From Lactuca virosa (taxonomy: Eukaryota; Streptophyta; Magnoliopsida; Asterales; Asteraceae): DNA of 64,000 nt. The stretch spans positions 27,837,729 to 27,901,728 of the forward strand of contig CAKMRJ010003334.1 in NCBI GenBank assembly GCA_928212115.1, read 5' to 3'. How positions within the stretch are numbered: the stretch's first letter is position 1; the number at the start of each line of letters is the position of its first letter. Positions 12,601 through 21,360 of the stretch are shown in pieces. The notes beneath the pieces are model-generated. The model did no database searches, was not told the DNA's origin, and saw only the letters and a program-made list of their open reading frames with translations. A program made the translations under genes and the position numbers.

Positions 12601-13829
12601 GGGAGCTTCACCACTTGGATGTCAAGACGGCTTTCTTACATGGAGAGTTGAGAGAAACCGTCTATTTGTATCAACCGGAAGGCTACATAAGGAAAGGCGA
12701 CGAGCACAAGGTGTACCGTCTTTCAAAAGCACTATATGGTCTTAGACAAGCACCGAGAGCATGGAATACAAAACTTGATGGGATTTTGAAAGAAATGAAA
12801 TTTCACAAGTGCATGAAAGAACCATCGGTGTACCGGAAGAACGAAGGATCCAACTTGCTAATTTTAGCAATCTATGTTGATGATTTGTTTGTCACAGGTA
12901 CAAATTTGAGCATGATCAAAAGGTTCAAATTTGAAATGTCCAAGAACTTCGAGATGTCTGATCTTGGAAGATTAACTTACTACCTGGGCATTGAAGTCAA
13001 ACAAGAAGAATCAGGGATTACTATAAACCAAGAAGCGTATGCTAGACGCATTCTAAAAGAAGCCGGTTTACACGATTGCAATCCGACCCACATTCCCATG
13101 GATCCAGGAACCAAAATGTCGAAGGCCGAAGATGAACCCGAAATCGACCCGACACAATACCGAAAGTTGGTAGGATGCCTTAGATATCTCTTGCAGACAA
13201 GACCCGATATGGCATATGCGGTTGGAGTTGTTAGTCGATACATGCAAGATCCAAAAGAATCACATGGTGTTGCAATCAAACACATCCTAAGGTATTTACG
13301 AGGAACAACGAGATACGGAATCAAGTACGAGAGGATGGGACAAAATCGAATAATTGGTTACAGTGATAGTAGTCATAATGTTGATCCAGATGACGGAAGA
13401 AGCACAACCGGTCACATTTTCTACTATGGGTTGTCTCCAATAACATGGTGTTCTCAAAAGCAAGATACTGTTGCTTTATCATCTTGCGAGGCGGAGTTCA
13501 TGGCTGCAACTGCGGCTGCATGTCAAGCAATATGGCTTCAAGATTTGCTAGGCGAAATCATGAACAAAGCACAAGAGAAGGTGGTCCTAAGAGTTGATAA
13601 CAAGTCTGCTATCGAACTCACGAAGAATCCTGTTTTTCACGGAAGAAGCAAACACATTCACACGAGGTTTCACTTCATTCGTAAGTGTGTTGAAAAGGAA
13701 CAAGTGGAGGTAAAGTACATTCCAGGTGAAGAACAAAAGGCAGACATTCTCACAAAACCATTGGCTCGAACCAAGTTCAAGACAATGCGGGACTTGATCG
13801 GGATTGAAGACATCTTTAGAAGGACTTAA
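9606..13829 (+). CDS. Copia-2 gag-pol polyprotein (1407 aa)
   Basis: One uninterrupted frame encodes the whole retrotransposon polyprotein. Gag (about residues 1-340) has the UBN2-type core with YTVWSLRMK, a Ser/Gly-rich linker and a CCHC knuckle CYRCDKSGHYASKC near residue 311. The protease motif is WYLDNGASNHMTG (near 373), with Asn after the catalytic Asp where D-T/S-G is usual; this variant occurs in plant copia proteins. Integrase (about 490-780) has the HHCC motif and D-D-E in VHGDLCGP, FRSDRGGEF and QQNGIVERRN. Reverse transcriptase (about 920-1165) has the YVDDL catalytic box near 1089 and LDVKTAFLHG. RNase H (about 1255-1390) shows GYSDSS, SSCEAEF and VDNKSAI. The start was chosen as the first ATG after the primer site (about 70 bp) that precedes the conserved gag. 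Clade not assigned. Confidence 0.95.
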   Translation: MSDKEGEGGDAGQAPVKLKEVGTTTVACPMLNSTNYTVWSLRMKVVLRIHKAWTIIDPGEEKNDEKNNLAMGLLYQAIPEALIMQIGDVDESKTLWESIKARYVGADRVKEARLQTLNTDFDRLRMIETESIDSFAGKLSGLASKSASLGETIDELKLVKKLLKVVPRRFIHLVASLEQVLDLKSVGFEDVVGRLKAYEERIREADDIGEGGAKVLFASRSSGSSSSGSGCGSSGGSTESKGKWAKSGEGGGVNRNRSGSGGGSGSAGPSGSGPRGNRPSSAQNHNKPKNKPNSNSDSNRNPKKDLSKIICYRCDKSGHYASKCPDRTQKFQESNFTEHDDADETVFLNESVFLNEEKVIPSRYNSQENDVWYLDNGASNHMTGNRSFFSELDEGITGKVKFGDNSCVEIKGKGSIVFQGKSGQQRLITEIYFIPDLKNNIFSLGQATEAGCDIRMKDNYLTMHDADNCLLMKVQRTPNRLYKIQLPIGVPICLHTRLSEDTWRWHARLGHINFESMKKMSKKGLVKGLPHFDSENQLCESCLVGKQTRKSFPLMTTYKATRPLELVHGDLCGPITPSTKGQNRYIFTLIDDFSRYMWIFLLKEKNEAFLHFKKFKALAENELGKSLKVFRSDRGGEFTSLEFNSFCDINGIKRQLTAPYSPQQNGIVERRNRTLMDMTRSIMKAMHVPNYLWGEAVKHSTNLINRVYTRVLGDTTPYEKLYKRKPNLENVRIFGCLAYAKVEPVNMKKLDARSRPLVHLGSEPGTKAYRLFNPVTQKIIVSRDVIFNETKRWNWVNEATPDNEEPTSFIVPWDLPEDEANNNQGNDVNNEPNESDHEIEDGVEVQENEQPSPINNNVNNVQNQRPTRQKVLPIRLRDYVLYVDEIEELLLATNDEPVSVEEAKKEPEWVKAMNTEINSINKNNTWSLVNKPMGVKPIGLKWVFKLKKNADGTINKHKARLVAKGYVQQPGIDFQEVFAPVARIETIRFLIALAATNGWELHHLDVKTAFLHGELRETVYLYQPEGYIRKGDEHKVYRLSKALYGLRQAPRAWNTKLDGILKEMKFHKCMKEPSVYRKNEGSNLLILAIYVDDLFVTGTNLSMIKRFKFEMSKNFEMSDLGRLTYYLGIEVKQEESGITINQEAYARRILKEAGLHDCNPTHIPMDPGTKMSKAEDEPEIDPTQYRKLVGCLRYLLQTRPDMAYAVGVVSRYMQDPKESHGVAIKHILRYLRGTTRYGIKYERMGQNRIIGYSDSSHNVDPDDGRSTTGHIFYYGLSPITWCSQKQDTVALSSCEAEFMAATAAACQAIWLQDLLGEIMNKAQEKVVLRVDNKSAIELTKNPVFHGRSKHIHTRFHFIRKCVEKEQVEVKYIPGEEQKADILTKPLARTKFKTMRDLIGIEDIFRRT

Positions 13830-13870
13830 AGATTGGCGGTGATCGGGAATCTCTAGAAGGACTTAGAGAT

Positions 13871-13881
13871 TCGGGGGTGAT
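13871..13881 (+). promoter_or_regulatory. Copia-2 polypurine tract
   Basis: TCGGGGGTGAT directly precedes the 3' LTR, 41 bp after the stop codon. It is the expected RNase H-resistant primer for plus-strand DNA. Confidence 0.7.
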
Positions 13882-14188
13882 TGTTGGAATCTTAAGTCAT
13901 CATTTCTCTCCACCCATGTCTTCCACTCCTAAAAGCTAACACAATTTCTGGAACAAAGTAGGGGACATCATCAAAGAGTGGTTGGGTCTCTTTGCTTGTT
14001 TAATATTATAAGCTTACTCCAGCTTATATATATATATATATATATATAGCATATATCGAGCTATGAACATGCAGAGCAACACAAAACACATTGTAAACCA
14101 ATTGGTTTTTGAGTGATATTTCCAATTATAAATCAAAGAGATATTTTGATATATTTATCTGTGTTTTTTTTACAATCTCAATACTAGA
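13882..14188 (+). repeat. Copia-2 3' LTR (307 bp)
   Basis: Near-identical to 9204-9533 apart from a TA run about 22 bases shorter, one lost base near 'agctaacac' and a few substitutions. It is followed by target duplication GATAA. Confidence 0.9.
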
Positions 14189-15746
14189 GATAAGGCTTGA
14201 TACTTGTAGACAAGTCAATTTTCATCTCATTTTGAATTTGGAATTGGAGTTACTGTTTTTAAAAGGCTAAACATTGAATATATCTATTTCCTTCTAGGCC
14301 AAATTACAAAAATCATCCATTTGGTAGTTGGAGTTGTTGTTTAATCGGCATACCTTACTTCCTTTTCTGTTGTTTAAAGGGCTAAGCATTAGATATCTCT
14401 ATTTCCTTCTCTACCTTGTGATGCAACATCTAATTATAGTTTATGTTGGGGGTTTTCTATTTGCAGCATTCAATCAGCTGAGGTGACAAGATACTCTTAT
14501 AAACAAAGGTAATAAGAAGGTGAATTCAAGTTGTAAGTAATCTTAAAAACATTAATTTCAAATTGTTTTTATCAGCTATTGTTTCCGACAAAATAAAAAA
14601 TTGACTAATTTATTTAGCTTATCTGCAAAAAATATTAAGGGGCGAGGGTAAATTACCACAAAATACCCTTGTGTGTAGAGATTCAGGGAAAGATGCCGAG
14701 ATTTTCACCAATCCAGATGTGCATAGTGTCCGGGTGTATAATGCAATGGAAGAATTGTAGCGGTGACATGCCAAAAATAACCCTAAAATCATTCGTGGAA
14801 ATGAAAAGTATGTAGGTTGTGTCATAGAAGCTATTGGTCATTTCAATTCTGGGACATATATATCATCTCGAGATGTAAGAGATCTTTCAAATGCAAAGTT
14901 TGACCATTTTGACCCTGTATATGAAGTAGTCAAATTTAACTTGATTTTAGAGAGATGCAGACGGACAGAGGTTGAAAATCTTGATGTCTATTTGAACAAC
15001 CTCAAAAATATGTGTATTACATTTGTAAATCGAACACATTATAAGAATATTCATCAATTTTCACATGTAGACAGGCAAAGGCTTAGTGTCTTAATACATT
15101 AAATCGTTTTTTTTTTGTTACTGCACATATTAAGTGCTTAATTCTTTCTTTATGCATATAATTACATATTTAATATAATTTTAATCTCTTCACGATTCCA
15201 TTGATAAACTAAAAAGACTGTTGTAGAGACAAAAGGGAAAACAATATCGAGTTTTATATTCAAAATGACAAAGTAACAACTCTTGCAAGTTGATTGGTTT
15301 AGAATAAAAGATAACCCTACATTAACAAAGATACTTCATTTATGAGATTTAGCTAACGTCATTTTCTTTTACCAACAATAGCAACATATTTTCATTTGAT
15401 TATTTGCTACTTTTTACATGTATTGACATTCCAAGTGATGGAAAAAGTGCTAATTTCACCTGAAAATAAAACTTATGAAAAGCCCCTGCAAAACTACAAT
15501 TGAAACTTTTGTAGCCAAATTTCTAGAAGGATTGCAATTTTCATTGACTTATTTGTTTATCTACTACATAATGATATAAGAAATCATATCCAGAGACCGG
15601 AGTATCATAACCAGTAGGCATTTAAATGCAGATATAAGAAAACATATCATTAGTATTTTTAACAATAAGGCATTTAATTGCACAAATATTATCATGGTGC
15701 ATCATAGGAAACTACAAAAAATAAAGGACATTAGAAGTACTCTGTA
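14189..15746. other. AT-rich region with a broken exon
   Basis: This continues the sequence into which Copia-2 inserted (left flank 'gtactggataa'). Apart from the broken exon at 14674-15102, no gene was recognised. A short exon-like stretch with a TTTGCAG acceptor and a GGTAATAAG donor lies at about 14467-14510 and might belong to the same dead gene. Confidence 0.5.
14674..15102 (+). pseudogene. Fragment of an unrecognised gene
   Basis: A single frame of 142 codons ending in TAA reads like real protein, for example GKDAEIFTNPDVHSVRVYNA, then NNPKIIRGNEKYVGC, HFNSGTYISSRDVRDLS and FDPVYEVVKFNLILERCRR. It is interrupted by two close stops, TAG at 14758-14760 and TGA at 14764-14766. The composition and length suggest an exon of a host gene now decayed. 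I do not recognise the family and propose no function. The last 25 or so codons after LNNLKNM may already be intron. Confidence 0.45.
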
Positions 15747-18741
15747 TCAGGGCTTCATCAACAGATTTGAAACTTGGAGCATCGTTGGCCTTTCTAGTGG
15801 ATTGGAGTTCAAACATGCTCTTGAGAGTCTAAGCACCAATGCAACTTGTTCCTCAACTTGTGAGGGAGGAGGTATCCGACTATCTCTCAGATTTGCTTTC
15901 ACCAGATGATCATCAGATAATGTTGGTAAAGATGTTATGAGTTCTCCAGGATGCTTTCCCATGACCACTTCTAGTGCAACAACTCCAAAGCTATACACAT
16001 CACATTTCTCTGTTGCCACCATCGTATAAGCAAGCTCTACATCCAAAGAAAAATAAGATAAAAATAAAAACACTCACATAATTGTAACATAGATACATTT
16101 ATGTACATCATGAAACTTAGGAAGATGTAGAACAACAATCACAAGATTACGTTACCCGGCGCGATATAACCGTATGTTCCAGCAATTGCAGTCCAATTGG
16201 ATGAGTCTAGCTTTAAAAGCTTGGATGTCCCAAAATCAGAAATTCGTGCCTCATAATCAGAATCAAGAAGAATGTTGGCAATGGAAATGTCTCTATGAAT
16301 TATAGAAGGTGAGCAGTCATGATGCATATAAGTCAAACCGTTGGCAATAGCCTTTATAATATTGACCCTTTTTAACCAATCCAATTCTTTTGCTAACACA
16401 TGGCTTTTTAACATTGATCCAAGGCTGCCATTTTCAAGGTATTCATAAATCAAAATTGAGTGGCGGGTGTGGGAGCAATAACCATATGTTCGTTAATGCT
16501 CGTACCTCATTAAGGAATCCATTATTATCAACATTCTCAGATGATAAGTGAAGTTTCTTGACAGCTACAACATTTTTAGGTTGTAGCTCGGCTTTGTACA
16601 CGGTCCCATATCCTCCAACCCCAATGCAATATGCTTCATCGAAATCATTTGTTGCTTTCAAGATATCATCATACACTATTTTTCCATCAAAACCTGTAAT
16701 GGAAAAATAATCAATACTTTCTTCTTCCAGTGGTTTCTGTGGATTTTGTTGTCGATAAGCAATGAGGCCCGCCATACGTGAATAAACCAAGTAAAACTAG
16801 GGGGAGCAGAATTACGAGGATGAGCCTATAATGAAAGGGATCGTTTTTCTTCTTCAAAATTTTACTTACACAAAGTTTCAATCCCGTAACATTTCCACAC
16901 AAACCTGGATTGCCTTGTATGGACGCATTCACAAAGTTGGGGCTTTGAGGAACTGCACCTGTGAGCTCATTGTAAGACAGGTCAATATCAATTCCGCGAG
17001 GCAAATTTGTAAAAGCATTAGGAATGGAACCGGATAGCATATTGTGGGAAAGATCTAATACCACCAAATTTTGCAAAGTTTGAACTTCACATGGTATCTC
17101 TTCTGTGAGGAAATTCCGAGATAAATCAAATTCTGTAAGATGAACTAATTTACTAATCTCGGACGGAATTTTTCCACTGAGCTTGTTATTACTAAGATTC
17201 AGGTACGTAATGGATTTGTGCCCATTGACCAATACTTACCGGTATCGACCCATTCAATCTATTTGCGGATAGATTGATTAAAAGGAGTTTTTGGAATGAT
17301 CCAAGCTCCAGATGTATGGTGCCTGAAAGTTGGTTATTAGACAAGTACAAATTCAGCATGCTTTTCATCTTCCCAAATTCTTTAGGGATTTCACCTACCA
17401 AGTTATTGAAAGAAAGATCAAGCCTTTGTAGTTGAGTTGAATTTGCAAACTCTGGTGGTATGCTATCACTAAGTTTGTTGTTGCTCACATCAAGATCATT
17501 GAGAGACTTGAAATTCCCTACTTCAATTGGAATGGGACCAGATAAATTGTTCCCATCAAGGTACAAAGATTGTAGGTTGCTCATGTTTGCTAGTGACAAA
17601 GGAATAGAACCACTAAGTTGATTGTTGCTTAGTGCAAGTTCAGTGAGAGACTTCAAATTCCCAAGTTCAATAGGAATGAGACCAGAAAAATTATTCTTTT
17701 CTAGGAACATACACTGTAGGTCACTGAGGTTTTCTAACGAGGAAGGAATAGAACCACTAAGTAGATTTTCACTCACTTGAAAATTAGTGAGAGCCTTCAA
17801 CTTCCCAAGTTCAGTGGGAATTGGACCAGATAATTTATTCTGATCGAGGAACAGAAATTGTAGGTTGCTCAGATTTGCAATTGATGAAGGAATAGAACCA
17901 CTAAGTGTATTGTTGCTTACCAGAAGCCTAGTGAGAGACTTCAATTTCCCAAGATCAATAGGAAATGGACCAGATAACTTATTATGAGCCAGGTTCAGAC
18001 GATATAGGTTGCTCAGGTTTGCTAGTGATGCAGGAATGTAACCACTAAGTTGATTCATGGCCATCACCAGAAAAGTGAGAGATTTCAAATTCCCAAGTTC
18101 ATTAGGAATGGGACCAGATAAATTGTTCTCAGCTACGTACAGAGATTGTAGGTTGCTCAGATTTCCTAGTGATGAAGGAATGGGACCAGAGAGCTGATTT
18201 TGGTACAAAGAAAGGACATTTAAAGATGTCAAAGCACCCAATGATGAAGGAATTGTGCTAGATAGATTGTTTGAGGATAAGTCTAGGAACTCAAGTGAGA
18301 CCATGCCTCCAATTTCAGGTGGGTGAAATCATATTCTGTGAAAAATCAAGATAGATAAGTTTGGACAGGAGTCGGATTTGTGGTGGGATAGGGCCAAAGA
18401 AGCTGTTTACTCTGAGATCAAAATGTGTAAGATTTTGTAGCAAAAAGAATGAAATTTCTTGAAGACGTGAGATTCAACTTCTGAATGCTCTCATCAACAT
18501 TGCAAACTACTCCCAACCAAGAAGTACATGGGATCGATGCAGTGGAATTCATAGGGAGGGGGAATCCATGAAGAGAGTAAGGAGTTGTTTGGATTTGAAG
18601 GGTTTCTTTCCATTTAAGAAGAGCATTGCCTTCCTCCACAGAAGCAGAAGCAAAATTTGGAACAGGCGAGAGTACTGTAATGATTAGTAGAACAAGAGAG
18701 AAAAATAAGAAGTTTGAAGAAGACATTATTTGCTTTGCCAT
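15747..18741 (-). pseudogene. LRR receptor-like kinase pseudogene (MIK2-like, LRR-XII/XI type)
   Basis: Order on the minus strand: signal peptide (MAKQIMSSSNFLFFSLVLL...), N-terminal LRR cap with TSWLGVVCN, about 16-18 extracellular leucine-rich repeats of plant type (N.LSG.IP), a membrane helix (LVILLPLVLLGLF), then a kinase. The kinase has GVGGYGTVYK (glycine loop), VAVKKL (ATP lysine), HRDISIAN (catalytic loop), DFGTSK and APE. A 119-nt intron (16155-16037, GT-AG) splits the APE glutamate codon, as in MDIS1-interacting receptor kinase 2 relatives. The frame is broken near 18455, 18325, 17216 and 16780, and near 16470 about 25 bases of the kinase between ALTNI and YGYCSH are missing. The intact family members perceive peptide or wall signals at the plasma membrane; this copy cannot. 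Confidence 0.88.
16037..16155 (-). other. Intron in the kinase domain of the LRR-RLK pseudogene
   Basis: The donor G|GTAAC at 16155 and acceptor GTAG|AG at 16037 join to restore the codon for Glu of the APE motif (phase 1), followed by LAYTMVATEKCDVYSFGVV. The intact splice sites suggest the gene was functional until fairly recently. Confidence 0.8.
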
Positions 18742-20183
18742 GTTGTTTTATAAAAAGGATGGTTTGGGTAAATCCTACTTTATACTTGAGCTACCCTTTG
18801 TTCTTGTTTATTTCATTTCCTTTTATTCTAAAAAGAATTTTATGGCAATTTCATATTTTTCCACAAGGATTGTCTTTTATGTAGAAGTTAAATGTCATAC
18901 TTTTCCACAAAGGACTTATTACTCTTTGAATTGTATTCCTCATGACAATATAGCTAGGAAGAAAAAGAAAAAGAACTTTAGAAAATAAATTTAAAATAGT
19001 TAGACATGATTTTTTTTTCAGATAAATTTTAGTGCAAGTTTCACTTGGAGTGTGTTTTACTTCAGAATAAAATTATGTAACTGATAATAATATTCAGACG
19101 ATTCTCAGGTCCAAATTATGTTAATTAGTTAATGTATTAATAGATCTAAATTATGTAACTTATACCAATATCAATTAATTTAAGACCATTAGCATGTCCA
19201 AATTATGTGAAGAGAAATTAAATATTCATCTATATATATATATTTTTTCTACTCATGGAAAACCATGACAACCGACAAGTCTTACATTTTAATAAAATTA
19301 ATAATAATTTAAGACATTTGTTATCGTATAGAAAAAAAAAAAAGGAAAAAAAAGTAAAAAGATATTATATTTCTCTTGTATGATCCAGTCAATTATGTGA
19401 ATGGGTCAATGGAGACAGGTCAATAGTTGTGGCCTTTTAAGAAAATCTATTAAATGAATGAAGCTGATGATGCATTCCTTGAACAGGTGAACCCCATAAC
19501 AGAAGATAAATATTGAGGATAATTAAATATAAAGAGATGTCACTTTTCCCTGCATTTATTTATTTATTTGGTTCTTTGAAAAGCGTCTAGAACATCACAT
19601 ACTTACTTTGACTAAAAGTGAAGATAATTAAATAAAATGTAACATTGAATAAAGGGATATTGACCATATTTTTTTTAAAGAATTTGACAAAATTGTAAAA
19701 ATAGTCTTTGTATTTAGCCAAAGACCATTATTATGAATTTTATCATTTATTTGGTCCTTATTTTTTAGCCTTTATTTGGTCCTTATTAGGTTCAACCTTA
19801 ATATTTTTATTAATTTTATACAAAAATTTTCTATCTTTATTTTTTTCCATATATATAATATCGTTTTTTCCTAAATAATTCTTGCTAGGAATATTCTTGA
19901 GTATGCTAAAAAAATTTCTTTATTTCTGGTGGAATTTTCTTGGTTATTATTTGTTTCTAATGATGATTTATAAATTTAGTAGTTATTTTTAGTTTAAGAA
20001 TGAATATATTTATATGATAAAAAGATCATATCTATAGTTTTTTTTTAAATTATCCTCTTTATTTGGTAATAAATAGACTTTCAAATTTTGTTTTTTTTAA
20101 TCAAGTAATTGGTCTTTTTCAGAGGAATACTATTTGTTTAAATCTTTATTTTGAGATGTCTGACATTAGTTGATTCTATTTCA

Positions 20184-20186
<3 letters not shown>

Positions 20187-20252
<66 letters not shown>
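20187..20252. repeat. (TA)n microsatellite, about 33 units
   Basis: Uninterrupted TA repeat. It generates spurious 'YIYIYI' open frames on both strands. Confidence 0.95.
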
Positions 20253-20257
<5 letters not shown>

Positions 20258-20339
20258 CATACTTTACATCGAAGATTAGAATATAGTATAAGTATAGGAA
20301 TCAGAAAAGGTATAAGACAAGAAAAAAAATTGAAAATTA

Positions 20340-20860
20340 AAGAATACCTGAAAAGCTGAGACTTTGAATGGAGATGAAGATGTTTGGTTCGTCCGGCTTC
20401 AACCACGACGGTGGTGCATGGCGGTGAAGGGGGTCATGTTGGGGATGTTTCACAGGTGATGCATTGGGGCGCGTGGCTGGTGGCGGTACTGGCTGAAGAT
20501 GATGGTCCAAAATCGTTCTGGAGATCACCTAAACCAGAGGTGAATCCGGACATGGAAGAAGGGTGATGTAAAGCTTGGGTTAGGTGTTGAACGATGGCGA
20601 CACCGATGAACTTTGGCAGCAGGTCGATCCAAAAGGATGGTGCGTTACTGGACTGAAGGGGTCCCCACTGAGAATTTTTGTTGCTTCTGACCCGAGTCGA
20701 GAAAAGGAGAGGCAGAACAGTGGTCCCATTTGGGAGAAGAATCGCAGGTTCCCCAGATCGAAAGAATGGGAAACAGGAGAAGCAAAGACCTCCAATTCCG
20801 ATGACCCACAGTTTTGAAGAAAACAACAGTTAGTACGAAGCCAAAGTAAAAAGCACAAAG
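20340..20860. other. GC-richer block of unknown origin
   Basis: This block is much richer in G and C than its surroundings and stays open over long stretches on both strands, e.g. 130 codons on the minus strand (20826-20434) and 77 codons on the plus strand (20584-20817). Neither translation has a motif I recognise. It could be captured gene sequence or a 5' exon remnant. Confidence 0.3.
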
Positions 20861-21163
20861 CCAGTAAAAAAAGAATGAGCCTATTAAGAGATAAAAACCA
20901 AGCCAAAAAAAATTATTCCGGCTAAAAGAAACATCGTAGATAAGCCATCCTGAGATTTAATTGTATGTATAATTGGTGATTCAATTGTTTTAATTTGAAG
21001 AATAGTTAAAGGAACTTATACCAATTGTGATATATAACTATAAGTACATCAACGATTTGCCAAGAAGTACGACCTTCAAGGACCCAGAGAAAGTGATTAA
21101 TTATGAAGCTAATTAAGATTTACGAATAATCATGGTACGACCTTACATGAAGAGTATGCGATG

Positions 21164-21340
21164 AAGAATCCGATAGTAGAGAATGTTTTATTTTATTGAT
21201 TGTTTTCTACCTTTACAATGCAAAGATATCGATCCTTATATACAAGGATCTGAACAACATTGAATTCAAATTAGACAATAGATAAATATGATAAAAGATA
21301 AAAATAACTTGTGATTATCCTAACAGAAGGATCTAGAATC
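21164..21340 (-). repeat. Copia-3 3' LTR (177 bp)
   Basis: On the minus strand it runs from GATTCTAGATCC to TATCGGATTCTT. It is preceded by the polypurine tract CTCGAGGGGGAG (plus-strand 21343-21356 region). It lacks the usual TG...CA ends, so the true edges may differ by a few bases. Confidence 0.65.
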
Positions 21341-21360
21341 CGTTACTCCCCCTCGAGTTG

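Larger units (their letters stand above)
9204..14188 (+). mobile_element. Copia-2, intact Ty1/copia retrotransposon
   Basis: Complete element of about 4985 bp: LTR 9204-9533, primer site, a single open gag-pol of 1407 codons, polypurine tract, LTR 13882-14188. The 5-bp duplication GATAA lies on both sides (9199-9203 and 14189-14193). The LTRs differ mainly in the length of a TA repeat, plus a 1-bp indel and a few substitutions, which points to recent insertion. The LTRs end ...CTAGA rather than CA; the target duplication supports this boundary. It may be autonomous. Confidence 0.92.
18742..21163. other. AT-rich intergenic region
   Basis: It begins with the former promoter side of the receptor-kinase pseudogene (TATAAAAA-like 'tttataaaaagg' just upstream of its ATG). 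The rest is AT-rich with poly-T runs, a long TA microsatellite (20187-20252) and the GC-richer block at 20340-20860. No gene was recognised. Confidence 0.5.

Noticed and set aside
20434..20826. 130-codon minus-strand frame in the GC-richer block taken as a gene
   Set aside because: No recognised domain; equally long frames on the other strand; kept only as an unexplained block.
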